In this document: piece after piece, positions 24,903 through 33,313 of the stretch
Layout: each line of letters opens with the position of its first letter
Position numbering within the stretch: the stretch's first letter is position 1
Assembly: GCA_943788505.1 (NCBI GenBank)
Contig: CALSQR010000002.1
Span: 881,213-945,212, forward strand
DNA: 64,000 nt
Source of the DNA: an uncultured bacterium
GTDB taxonomy: Bacteria; Bacteroidota; Rhodothermia; Rhodothermales; UBA10348
Direction: 5' to 3'
Translations under genes and position numbers: made by a program
Notes under the pieces: generated by a model
The model's input: only the letters and a program-made list of their open reading frames with translations
Told to the model about the DNA's origin: nothing
The model's database searches: none

Positions 24903-25455
24903 TTAAAAGGCAATCCATTGCCCGCACTCTTCGTCAGATTCAAAGCCCAGATCAGTTGAAGATATTTCAACAAGAACCTGCCCAGCCGAGTCGACATAAT
25001 CGTTTGCAAAATACACCACTGAGAATGCTTCCTCCGAAATTTCTAAGTCGAGCCCAGTAGCACCCCTCACTGTTTGTCGCCCGATATCTACCTGGTTGGA
25101 TTTGCTGGTTAACGAGCCAAACTCCTGGGCGTATACCGACCTGCATACCCTCAGTGGGAGTTTTTGACCATTCACCGCACTCTGTATCTGTGCTAAATGC
25201 TAAGTCTGTCTGGTCAATCTCTACAATCCACTGAACTGCGTCGAAGTCAATAAACTCATTTGCGAGAATATCGCTGAGTTCGCCCCCAAGACCTGATAAT
25301 CGTGCGAAATAACATCCTTCTTTGGGGTTTGTAAAGTACCTCCCAGGAACGATGTCTTCTCCTACCAAAAGAGTGCCTGTGCGGAAAGACTCTTTGGGAG
25401 GTTCAGCTTCAAAGGCAGACGGTTCGCTACCACTCCACAACAACCATAGCACCAT
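24903..25455 (-). pseudogene. Frameshifted two-repeat secreted protein gene
   Basis: Two tandem ~75-residue domains. The first is intact (FRTGTLLVGEDIVPGRYFTN, GCYFARLSGLGGELSDI, FSTDTECGEW). The second (GIRPGVWLVNQQIQPGRYRA, GCYWARLRNFGGS) breaks near 25015 and continues in another frame with FANDYVDSAGQVLVEISSTD and FESDEECGQW. Joined, the two frames give a complete second repeat. The 5' end overlaps the DoxX-like gene by 29 nt, so the original leader or lipobox may be lost. Such repeats occur in secreted lipoproteins of unknown role. A sequencing error would also explain the single shift. Confidence 0.7.
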
Positions 25456-25783
25456 ACACGGCTATCCAAACAGTGATGATGGCGAAAACGAGCGCCTGAA
25501 GCATCTCCACAAACGAATCGCGTTGTTGAATTCGTTGGATGACAACCATTGTCATGAGGATTCCGAGGCCGGCAGCCGCTATCACTCGAAGGGGAGGGAA
25601 TAAAAACCCGGCAGCAAGACCCACCGCGCCTGATATCTCTAGCACACCTGTGAGTACGCGAAAACGAGACAATCCGAAACGTTCGAACTCCAACCTCATG
25701 GCATCAGACCACAGGCAAGCTGCTCCGTAATAAAGAAACAGAAGACTGGTAAAAACGCTGATTACGTGGTATAGTAGAATCAT
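25427..25783 (-). CDS. DoxX-like four-helix membrane protein
   Basis: 118 residues, MILLYHVISVFTSLLFLYYG, with four hydrophobic helices (about 3-20, 45-62, 68-83, 93-114). It resembles the DoxX/DoxD-like superfamily. Function of these small proteins is unclear; some take part in quinone-linked oxidation. It is divergent from another DoxX-like gene 67 nt away, so the two may share a control region. Confidence 0.75.
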   Translation of the reverse strand: MILLYHVISVFTSLLFLYYGAACLWSDAMRLEFERFGLSRFRVLTGVLEISGAVGLAAGFLFPPLRVIAAAGLGILMTMVVIQRIQQRDSFVEMLQALVFAIITVWIAVYGAMVVVEW

Positions 25784-25850
25784 AGTGGGTCAACCTCGCA
25801 AAAGGGCATCCGTTTCACCCATACTAACAGTTCACAAGTCAAGACTAACC

Positions 25851-26219
25851 ATGCCTGATTTCTCCATAACTGCCGTTCTTCAACTCATTGTCGCTGTTGG
25901 CCTCTTAAATGTTTGGCTCATCCGGTCAAAGTCAGCCACCTCTTATCGTGGTGGACAGGCCAAATCACTGAAGGAAGAATTCGATGCTTACGGATTGCCA
26001 TCGGTCGCTTTTTTTATTGTAGGAGCCTTGAAAATTGGCGCCGCTGTTGCGCTCATTGTTGGCTTTTGGATGCCAGAGCTAATCCAGCCATCAGCCACTA
26101 TTGTAGCTGTTCTCATGGTAGGAGCCTTCGTCATGCATGTGAAAGTAGGTGATCCGATTGTGAAATCGGTCCCGGCCTTACTCATGCTTGCCATGTCAGC
26201 CGGTATTCTCTGGTTATAA
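25851..26219 (+). CDS. DoxX-like membrane protein
   Basis: 122 residues from the ATG at 25851 (MPDFSITAVLQLIVAVGLLN). The frame extends to 25785, but the added residues are not hydrophobic or conserved in style. Four helices, with KSLKEEFDAYGLPSVAFFIVG typical of DoxX-like proteins. It is divergent from the other DoxX-like gene, and the two are only distantly alike. Membrane location is certain; role unknown. Confidence 0.8.
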   Translation: MPDFSITAVLQLIVAVGLLNVWLIRSKSATSYRGGQAKSLKEEFDAYGLPSVAFFIVGALKIGAAVALIVGFWMPELIQPSATIVAVLMVGAFVMHVKVGDPIVKSVPALLMLAMSAGILWL

Positions 26220-26413
26220 CTCCAGAGCGGCTTCTGCGAAGAAAAATGCTGGCCTGTTTTGGTCCCCGATTCGATGTGGAATTCAGTGCGGGAGACTTGT
26301 ATATCTCTGTTTCCCAACATGGCAAGTCAAGCGGACGCTGGCCGTAGGCGCGTCCTGGTTCAGCGAGTCCCCTCGGTGCTGGACACCTCTCGGCCGCTCT
26401 AGACAATATCGTT

Positions 26414-26899
26414 ATGAACACACTTCCTCGTGCTCTCCTTTTCTTGCTTCTTGCCGTCGCTTTCCTCCTGCCGCAAAAGACGTTTGCTCAATCCGAGGAG
26501 GAAGCCGTTCTGGCGGTAGCCCAAAAAGTTTTCGATGGCATCAACACCAAGAATGCGGACCTTATTCGGACGAACATGACGCCCGAGGCTATTCTCTACG
26601 CGACGGTCAACGGAGTAGCACGCCATTCAAGTCTTGAAGATTTTACATCTCAAGTTGCCGGCGCCAGCGATGCATTTCACGAACGAATGTTTGAGTCCAC
26701 AGTCCACATTCAGGATGGAATCGCTATGATATGGGCTGATTACGACTTCCACGTAAACGGCACGTTCAGCCACTGCGGCGTGGACACGTTTTCACTCGTC
26801 AAAACACCAGAAGGCTGGAAAGTGGCCTCGTTGATCTACACCGTGCAACAAGAAGGGTGCGTATCACGCCCACCGATCCCGACCAGCCCAGGTAACTGA
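26414..26899 (+). CDS. Secreted NTF2-like (DUF4440/SnoaL-type) protein
   Basis: 161 residues. Signal peptide MNTLPRALLFLLLAVAFLLP...FAQ, then an NTF2-like cone fold: VLAVAQKVFDGINTKNADLI, MTPEAILYATVNG, MIWADYDFHVNG, and GWKVASLIYTVQQEGC. Periplasmic. Such domains are small-molecule binding pockets or enzymes of varied function, and nothing here fixes the substrate. Convergent with the CoA-transferase gene. Confidence 0.82.
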   Translation: MNTLPRALLFLLLAVAFLLPQKTFAQSEEEAVLAVAQKVFDGINTKNADLIRTNMTPEAILYATVNGVARHSSLEDFTSQVAGASDAFHERMFESTVHIQDGIAMIWADYDFHVNGTFSHCGVDTFSLVKTPEGWKVASLIYTVQQEGCVSRPPIPTSPGN

Positions 26900-26919
26900 G
26901 CGCCGCCGAGGAGCCAGTG

Positions 26920-28773
26920 TCATTCGAAGGGCATCGACAACGAATAAACATCTCCGTTCAAACGACTTTCGACGTGTGAAAAGGCGCGGTGAACCAGCGT
27001 CATCATAGCTTTGTTTTCGATGAGGACATCAGCCGTAAAGCCCGTGATACGGTTCTTCTTCGCTGCTGCTATCATCGACCCAAACAGCGCTGCCGCAATT
27101 CCTTGCCGCTGGTGGTCCCGTGAAACCAGTATGGCGATTTCAGCCATGTTTGTATGCTGATTCACGATATAACGGCCCACTCCGATAATCCTTGCATCCT
27201 CCCCTTGTCCGACACAGGCGACCATCGCCAAGTCATTTTTATAGTCGACTTGGGTGACCGATTGCAATTCCTTACGGGGGTCCGACTTGATGGTGGTGAA
27301 GAAGCGCTCGTAAATCGAGTTTTCAGGAGCAGAATAGTATAATTCGCGCATCTGCCCTTCGTCTGTTACTCTGCTGGGGCGCAACGAGATACGGATTCCT
27401 TTCGGGGTTTCATAGGACTCTTCCAACTCAAGTGGATAGCCGGTGTCGGAAAAGGACCTGTCTAGATGGTCAACGTGAACCAGGCGCCGTGCCTTAGCCT
27501 CTGCCATCAGCCATGGCCTGAATTTCGGATGCGCAATCTGGATCAAGGCGAGAGCCCGTTCGCGGACGGTTTTTCCGTAGAGGTACGCCGTGCCGTACTC
27601 TGTGACAACGTATTGAACATCGCCGCGCGTTGTTACGACGCCCGCGCCTTCATTGAGATGTGGTACGATGCGAGAAACCGTTCCTTTTGCTGCCGTGGAT
27701 GGAAGTGCGATGATTGCTTTACCTTCGTTTGCCCGCCTGGCGCCGCGCACAAAGTCTAGTTGCCCGCCAAAGCCGGAAAAGAAGCGGTCACCCAGAGAAT
27801 CCGAACAGACCTGCCCAGTAATGTCTACTTCAATCGCCGAATTGATCGATGTCATGCGGTTGTTCTGCGCGATGATAAACGGATCGTTCGTGTATTCGGA
27901 AGGACGAAACTCAATCAGTGGGTTGTTGTCGATGAAGTCGTAGAGCTCACGCGACCCCATCGCAAAACTGGATACGATCTTGCCGGGATGAAGTGTCTTG
28001 CGCGAATTGTTTACCACGCCAGACTTAATCAACGGGATAATTCCATCGGAGAACATTTCAGTGTGAACACCGAGATCTTTGTGATCCGTCAGAAAGTGCA
28101 GCACTGCATATGGAATCGAACCGATGCCAAGCTGAAGAGTGGCACCATTGGGGATTAGGCTCGCAATATTTCGCGCGATGGCCTTCGACAGATCGTCAGG
28201 CGTACCCTACTTTGCCTCGAGTAGAGGATCATCACAGGGCACCATTCGGGTAATGTTGTCCACATGGATGAAGCTGTCCCCTAAGGCACGGGGCGCGTTG
28301 CTGTTGACCTCAGCTATTACAACACGGGCTGCTTCAGCAGCGGATTTGACGATATCAGTGGCCACACCATAACTACAATACCCGTGCTCATCTGGCTCGC
28401 TGACCTGAATCAGAGCCACATCAATCAGCATGTGTTTCTTCCTGAACAACCGAGGTATTTCAGATAGAAAGATGGGTGTGTAGTCAGCATCCCCTCGCCC
28501 GATACTGTCTCGCACGTTTGTCCCGATGAAAAAGGCATTGTGCCGGAATCGTTTGCTCAGCTCAGGGCCCGCATATGGGGCGGTGCCAAGGGTCAAGATG
28601 TGGACGATCTCCGCATCGTGTACCGACGTGTTTGCAACCAGAGCGCGCACAAGGGATTGGGGTTCGGCGGCTCCCGACCCGATGAAGATGCGACGACCGT
28701 TTCCAAGGAAGGAAAGGGCCGACTCTGCATCATGGATCTTGTCCGAATAGACTTCTTTCCAGTTCGAGGACAT
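26920..28773 (-). pseudogene. Acetyl-CoA hydrolase/transferase with C-terminal GNAT domain, interrupted by in-frame TAG
   Basis: One frame of 617 codons is broken by a single TAG at 28207-28209 (after LLEAK, before GTPDDLSKAIARNIA). Both halves are collinear and in the same frame, and the join falls inside a conserved helix region. The N-terminal part (FIGSGAAEPQSLV, DVALIQVSEPDEHGYCSYG) and the middle (LQLGIGSIPYAVL, HTEMFSDGIIPL with the catalytic Glu, SGFGGQLDFVRGA) are a family I CoA-transferase of the 4-hydroxybutyrate/acetyl-CoA type. The C-terminal ~150 residues are a GNAT acetyltransferase (REDYYS-like start, DHQRQGIAAALFGSM). GAG or CAG to TAG would be one base change. Either a recent nonsense mutation, readthrough, or a sequence error. 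Confidence 0.85.
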
Positions 28774-28820
28774 GCTTCTGATCTGTGTGATTCCAAGGTG
28801 TCTACATGGGAAGTTGAAGA

Positions 28821-28997
28821 CTATTTCCCAAAGAGGTGTGTGTTGTGGATGAATCCGTGGATAGTAAACGGCTCACCGATACGAAAAAGGATCTTCTTCG
28901 TCGTTCCTCCTATGCCCATCCTGATTCGGTCCACTTGCTGGGCCAGACCAGGTACGGCCAGCAGGACGGTCAACAGTAGACTAACAATGATTCGCAT
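28821..28997 (-). CDS. Small secreted protein of 58 residues, possibly truncated
   Basis: MRIIVSLLLTVLLAVPGLAQ is a clean signal peptide with predicted cleavage after LAQ. The mature part is VDRIRMGIGGTTKKILFRIG... ending HNTHLFGK-stop. It sits 47 nt upstream of the CoA-transferase start on the same strand. The abrupt end after only 38 mature residues suggests the head of a longer secreted protein cut by deletion. I recognise no family. Confidence 0.45.
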   Translation of the reverse strand: MRIIVSLLLTVLLAVPGLAQQVDRIRMGIGGTTKKILFRIGEPFTIHGFIHNTHLFGK

Positions 28998-29452
28998 GGG
29001 TTCACGGGTTGGACTTCAAATTTCCTGCAGGCAAAATTGGTTGCAAGGCAGGATCTGGAGGGCACCAATGAACAGGCTTCCCGTCAGGCGGTGTAGGAGA
29101 CGGCCCGACAGGGATCGGGCCGCCGAGTGATTTTTTGGGCCATTCTGTCGTGTCTAGACGAACAAGATGTTTTTTGCTTTGATACTCACTGGTGGGGGGT
29201 AGCGGTCAAACGACGCGTCACCTGCTCAGAGAGGTTGCGGCTCCTGACACAACGTGATAGGTCAGCCACCGCGACAGTTGCTACGGCCATATCAACGGTC
29301 GTACTGGCGGGCTGCTAATTATCCTTTGGGTTATCGTTGCAGTCGCTACCCACACGTACAAGTAGTAGGAAGAGTACGGTGATCTTGGAAAATGCTGTTA
29401 TGGTTGATCGACAAGAGGAAACTAGGCGCGATGAACCGTTGAAAAGCACAGA
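28998..29452. other. Non-coding stretch with one hairpin
   Basis: No supportable gene. A hairpin CGGCCCGA/TCGGGCCG (29101-29108, 29115-29122) is followed eight bases later by a run of T on the plus strand, like a terminator with no gene ahead of it. Open frames here (for example 29127-29318) lack coding character. This looks like decayed sequence at the right end of the accessory zone. Confidence 0.45.
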
Positions 29453-29905
29453 TCAGCGCTGAAAGACCGTGTCCACCACTCGTTTGCGATGAGCAAAAAT
29501 GCGGCTCAACTGGAAACGGATGATGGGCCATGCGAGGTCTCCAAGGGGTGAGAGCGGAAGACTGTATTCGACCGTATCGACGATTCGTGTACGATCGCCA
29601 TGGTCTTCAAACGCGTGTGTATGAATCCACTTGGCGTAGGGCCCTTTGAGCTGTGTGTCTTTAAACGAGTGCGGAGGATTCCAATCCGTGATTTCCGTTT
29701 TCCATTTGAATGGAATACCTGCTAGCACGAGCTGATAGTCGATTAGCGCACCCGTCTTCATTTCGATGGGCTGCGGAGATAAGATCTTGAACTTGAGCTC
29801 GCTTGGTGTAATACGCTCCAAGTTGCTCGCATCGGAAAAAAACGAAAAGACCTCGTCTCGAGGTCTCTCAATCCACTGTTCAGATTGCAACGTATGCGTG
29901 ATCAT
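29453..29905 (-). CDS. SRPBCC-family (START-like) protein
   Basis: 150 residues: WIERPRDEVFSFFSDASNLERITP at the start is the typical SRPBCC opening, then a helix-grip fold ending in RFQLSRIFAHRKRVVDTVF. Members bind hydrophobic ligands or act as cyclases/dehydrases. Cytosolic, no signal peptide. Similar genes often occur with photolyase-like or nucleoside-sugar genes in other genomes, but none is adjacent here. Ligand unknown. Confidence 0.88.
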   Translation of the reverse strand: MITHTLQSEQWIERPRDEVFSFFSDASNLERITPSELKFKILSPQPIEMKTGALIDYQLVLAGIPFKWKTEITDWNPPHSFKDTQLKGPYAKWIHTHAFEDHGDRTRIVDTVEYSLPLSPLGDLAWPIIRFQLSRIFAHRKRVVDTVFQR

Positions 29906-29945
29906 GGTCGGATTGTAGGTAGGTCAGAAAATTTGGACAAAAAGA

Positions 29946-29976
29946 AAGGGGACGCCCCCCGCCGAGGCACCCCCTT
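29946..29976 (-). terminator. Intrinsic terminator of the fasciclin gene
   Basis: On the minus strand an 11-bp stem (AAGGGGGTGCC with GGCGTCCCCTT, two G-T pairs), a 9-nt loop, then TTCTTTTT. It lies 24 nt after the fasciclin stop codon. Confidence 0.8.
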
Positions 29977-29999
29977 ATGACAAGCGTCTTCCGTATTAG

Positions 30000-30485
30000 T
30001 TACGGGAGAAGCACTTTGTCAATCACATGAATGACACCATTGGATGCCATGATGTCCGCTGCGACAACGTGCGCCTTATCAATCATGACTGTACCGTCCA
30101 TGACCATGATGTCAACCGTAGTACCCTGAACCGTCGTTGCTTCAGTAAGCTTAACAACGTCAGCTGCAGTTACTTTGCCAGCGACAACGTGGTACGTCAA
30201 CACGGCGATCAGCTGATCCTTGTTCTCTGGTTTGAGTAGGTCGGCAACCGTTCCTTCTGGGAGGGCAGCAAACGCTTCGTCTGTTGGGGCAAAAACGGTG
30301 AATGGACCCTCGCTCTTCAGAACGCTGACCAAGTCGGCAGCTGTAACTGCTGCAACCAATGTCTGAAACGTACCGGCTTCAACGGCGATATCGACAATGT
30401 CTTTGTCTGTAGATTCCTGACCGTTGGCTGGCGCAACCGAGCCGACGAATAGGGCGACTAATGCAAGGAGGAGAAAGTTTTTCAT
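30000..30485 (-). CDS. Secreted fasciclin (FAS1) domain protein
   Basis: 161 residues. Signal peptide [22 protein letters not shown], then one FAS1 domain: [20 protein letters not shown], the H1 motif [32 protein letters not shown], and the H2-like [14 protein letters not shown] at the end. FAS1 proteins act in adhesion at the cell surface or matrix. It has its own terminator. An aminergic codon bias is not evident; it looks native. Confidence 0.95.
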   Translation of the reverse strand: MKNFLLLALVALFVGSVAPANGQESTDKDIVDIAVEAGTFQTLVAAVTAADLVSVLKSEGPFTVFAPTDEAFAALPEGTVADLLKPENKDQLIAVLTYHVVAGKVTAADVVKLTEATTVQGTTVDIMVMDGTVMIDKAHVVAADIMASNGVIHVIDKVLLP

Positions 30486-30693
30486 AGGTAAGAACAGTCT
30501 TAAAGTGGGAAATGTAACAGCCTTTTGGGGCTCGGACGCATGGGACCGGCCTGGGGGCCTCTGTTTGATCTAATGCCAACCTACGAGCCAAAAAGGGCTG
30601 ATCCGACTCCATCTAGAGAAGAGGAGAGAGCGTGCGACAAGCAGAGGGAGGCTGCGACAAGTGGCTTTGAGCGGTCGCTTTCTCTAGTGGCAA

Positions 30694-31479
30694 TCACCCC
30701 CCCAGTGCTCCTTCAACGGTAGGCCAATACCGCCGACTCAGCTTCAATTCGCTCCCGTCTTTCATATAGACGAGATAGTCACCATGGAAATAGGGCTTCA
30801 GTTCTCGAATGGCTCCGATACGCACGATACTTGATCGGTGGATCCGTACGAACTCAGCTTCCGGGAGTCTCTTCTGCATACCCGACATCGTCTCGCGGAT
30901 CATGGATTTCTCCGAACCGCAATGCAGAAAGACGTAGTCACCGGCAGCTTCAACGCGGTCGATTTCAGATGCTTCGACAAATCTAATTGCGCCGCGCTCC
31001 TTGACCATGAATCTAGGATCAGGTCCTGTTGATGGCGCAGGAGTTGGCGATGCGCCCTGCAACAACTGACGCAATCGGTCCTCTAGGTCAGCGTGCCGGC
31101 GCTGTTGGAACGTGCCTCGGACGCGATTTAACATCGCTTCAAAGCGTTCATCCGAAAACGGTTTGACTAGATAGTCAATGGCGCTGGTTTCAAATGCTTT
31201 TACCGCATATTCGTTGTAGGCCGTCACGAATACGACTGGCGGCATGGATTCGGGACCGACTTCAGTTACGACTTCAAGACCTGTCAGCCCCGGCATCTGA
31301 ACATCAAGGAATATCAGATCGGGTCGCAGCTTCCTGATGGAGTCGACAGCCTGCAATCCATCGGCACATTCGCCAACAACATGCATGTCATCCTCCCCTT
31401 CAAGTAACAGCCGAATGGTATCCGTTCCAAGAGATTCGTCGTCTACGATGAGGACGTTGAGTCGTTCGTCTACCATCAT
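30694..31479 (-). CDS. LytTR-family response regulator
   Basis: 261 residues from the ATG at 31479, which overlaps the kinase stop by 4 nt; the frame extends 17 codons further inside the kinase gene but is not needed. REC domain with LNVLIVDDES, phospho-acceptor Asp59 in LIFLDVQMPG, TAYNEYAVKAFETSAIDYL and KPF. Then a linker, then a LytTR DNA-binding domain (DRVEAAGDYVFLHCG, FVRIHRSSIVRI, LKLSRRYWPTVEGAL). It is the output partner of the LytS-type kinase. Target genes are unknown. Confidence 0.95.
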   Translation of the reverse strand: MMVDERLNVLIVDDESLGTDTIRLLLEGEDDMHVVGECADGLQAVDSIRKLRPDLIFLDVQMPGLTGLEVVTEVGPESMPPVVFVTAYNEYAVKAFETSAIDYLVKPFSDERFEAMLNRVRGTFQQRRHADLEDRLRQLLQGASPTPAPSTGPDPRFMVKERGAIRFVEASEIDRVEAAGDYVFLHCGSEKSMIRETMSGMQKRLPEAEFVRIHRSSIVRIGAIRELKPYFHGDYLVYMKDGSELKLSRRYWPTVEGALGG

Positions 31480-32621
31480 GAGTCCTCCTGTGCTAATTGC
31501 ATTACCGGCTCTGAAGCTCGGGGAATGCAAATGTCGACCTGCAGCCCTCCGAGTTCACCGTTCCTGAGGCTGAACTCGTGGTTTGCCCCGTACAGATTCT
31601 CGAGTCTTTCCTGGGTATTGCCCACGCCAACCCCTTTTCGCAATCGGTCCGGATTCTTCAGGCCAGGACCGTTGTCGGCCACCGACATACAGAGCCTGTC
31701 CCCATTTACGGTAGCTGTAATCTTGATCATGCCATTGGAGACCGTCGGGGCGATCCCATGATGAATCGCATTCTCTACAATGGGCTGTAATATGAGATTG
31801 GGCACATAACACGACTTAACTGCATCATCTATTTGAATGTCTACACCGAGGCGGTCACCAAAACGTACCTTTTCGATGTCCAAATACCGCCGCAGGAAAT
31901 CTATTTCCTCTTCCAACGGGATTTCCTGCTGGCCCTTGTTTTCCAAGGCCAAACGCAAGAACTCACCGAGCTGCCCGAGCATGGTTACAGCTGAGCGGTT
32001 TTCGGATTTTCTGACTAGTGCGGAAATGGAATGCAGCGTGTTGAACAGAAAGTGGGGGTGAATCTGCATTTTCAGCGCCCGGAGATTTGCCTGAGCTAAC
32101 TGCACCTGCAATGACGCTGTCTGTGTTTCCCGGGACATGTATCTCCTGTAATACTCGTAGGAGAAAAACAGGCCGACGATGGCCGCATACGTGAAGATGT
32201 TGGCGTGCACTCTCGTGAAGAAGTGGACACGATACAGTCCGATCGTCATTTCATCATGCAAACCAGCTGTTCGGAAAAGAATCAGGTTAACCATCGAATG
32301 AACGAGCATACTGGCCAACAACGCTGGAAGATGAACGGTCAAAAGGGTCTTTTTCCAGTTGTCCTGATCCATCGGGTGAGTTCGAGTCACCCGAATGATG
32401 AGTGGCGTCAGGATGGCCCAAATGTACCAGTTGGGCAACGTCGAAATAAGGGCAAATGACCAGTTTAATGGCTGCGCCGTTACTGTCTGATTCAGATAGT
32501 AAAAGCTTAGGGCAGCTAGGCCTGGAAACGACCAGACAAGTAGATAAGCGGGAAGATTAAACCAATCGGCCCAAGGTCTCGGCGGCATCGCGGCCGAAGG
32601 AGTGAGTGCAGAAGTATGCAT
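31476..32621 (-). CDS. LytS/YehU-type sensor histidine kinase
   Basis: 381 residues from the ATG at 32621 (MHTSALTPSAAMPPRPWADW); the frame runs open to 32780 and the start is uncertain. Four hydrophobic segments in the first ~190 residues are followed by the His_kinase domain with KMQIHPHFLFNTLHSISALV (phospho-acceptor His) and an HATPase domain (LQPIVENAIHHGI, VADNGPGL, GVGVGNTQERLENLYG). Membrane sensor; signal unknown. Translationally coupled to the response regulator. Confidence 0.93.
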   Translation of the reverse strand: MHTSALTPSAAMPPRPWADWFNLPAYLLVWSFPGLAALSFYYLNQTVTAQPLNWSFALISTLPNWYIWAILTPLIIRVTRTHPMDQDNWKKTLLTVHLPALLASMLVHSMVNLILFRTAGLHDEMTIGLYRVHFFTRVHANIFTYAAIVGLFFSYEYYRRYMSRETQTASLQVQLAQANLRALKMQIHPHFLFNTLHSISALVRKSENRSAVTMLGQLGEFLRLALENKGQQEIPLEEEIDFLRRYLDIEKVRFGDRLGVDIQIDDAVKSCYVPNLILQPIVENAIHHGIAPTVSNGMIKITATVNGDRLCMSVADNGPGLKNPDRLRKGVGVGNTQERLENLYGANHEFSLRNGELGGLQVDICIPRASEPVMQLAQEDS

Positions 32622-32839
32622 GCTGCGGAAGTCGATAATGGAAGCACTGAGATCGCGCGAGGGTACCCTTTGCATGGATCTAACTGAACGGAAATACGAT
32701 AAGCGGAGGAATTCCGGGACGAGTGGCCTCAAAGGAGGGGCCGTTGACAAAGGGTGGGCTGGATCTGCCATCGACGACACTATGTGTAGCTCAGTCTCTT
32801 CTCGTTTCAGCTTTATGTGGCCGAACGTACCTTTATAAG

Positions 32840-33202
32840 ATGAATCTTTATCGTACTGTTCTACTTCTCACCTTCCTACCCGGTTGTGCACGAGATAATT
32901 TGGAGAATCATTCCCATTCGGCTGCTTTTTCCGATTCACTGGCTGAGTCCATCCCTCTGTTTGCCCGCACAACCATGCTTGGCTATTATGGCGACAATGC
33001 ACCTCGAGAACAGGCTTTCTGGGAGTATGAGCTGGAACGCAGTGTGCAGCGGCATGGCAACATGGCATACGTTTGGAGCACGTATGCCTCTTCGAGAGAA
33101 CCTGCAGGCGAAGCCTACACCACCGGCATAAATACCATTACTCTTTGGAACGATGGTACGCGGTGGTGGATCATGGGGTGGATGTTTGATACTTCTGCCT
33201 AG
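32840..33202 (+). CDS. Small lipoprotein, NTF2-like C-terminus
   Basis: 120 residues from the ATG at 32840. Lipobox LTFLPGC at residue 15. The C-terminal part (MAYVWSTYASSREPAGEAYT, then NTITLWNDGTRWWIMGWMFD) resembles the end of DUF4440/SnoaL-like domains, while the N-terminal half is short for a full fold. Probably anchored in the envelope. It is divergent from the kinase gene. Function unknown. Confidence 0.7.
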   Translation: MNLYRTVLLLTFLPGCARDNLENHSHSAAFSDSLAESIPLFARTTMLGYYGDNAPREQAFWEYELERSVQRHGNMAYVWSTYASSREPAGEAYTTGINTITLWNDGTRWWIMGWMFDTSA

Positions 33203-33313
33203 GCTCGATAAGTGCAACTCACCGATGTGAAACAAGCCGTGTAGTAGAACGTGGACGGTGCGCATCGCATCCTAGCACGAGTCCCCTAATTCGTAATCGC
33301 TTTTGCCTCGCCC

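Noticed and set aside
28207-28209. TAG read as an amino acid (recoding)
   Set aside because: TAG ends several normal genes in the window (purB, folA), and no pyrrolysine genes are seen.
29127-29318. 63-codon frame in the decayed region
   Set aside because: GTG start without ribosome-binding site, arginine/cysteine-rich translation with no domain; looks like chance.
24800-29452. Second copy of the tRNA 3' end (attR) at the right end of the accessory zone
   Set aside because: I searched by eye for the T-arm/acceptor sequence; the nearest resemblance (TTCAAATTTCCTGCAGG near 29015) is too weak to count.
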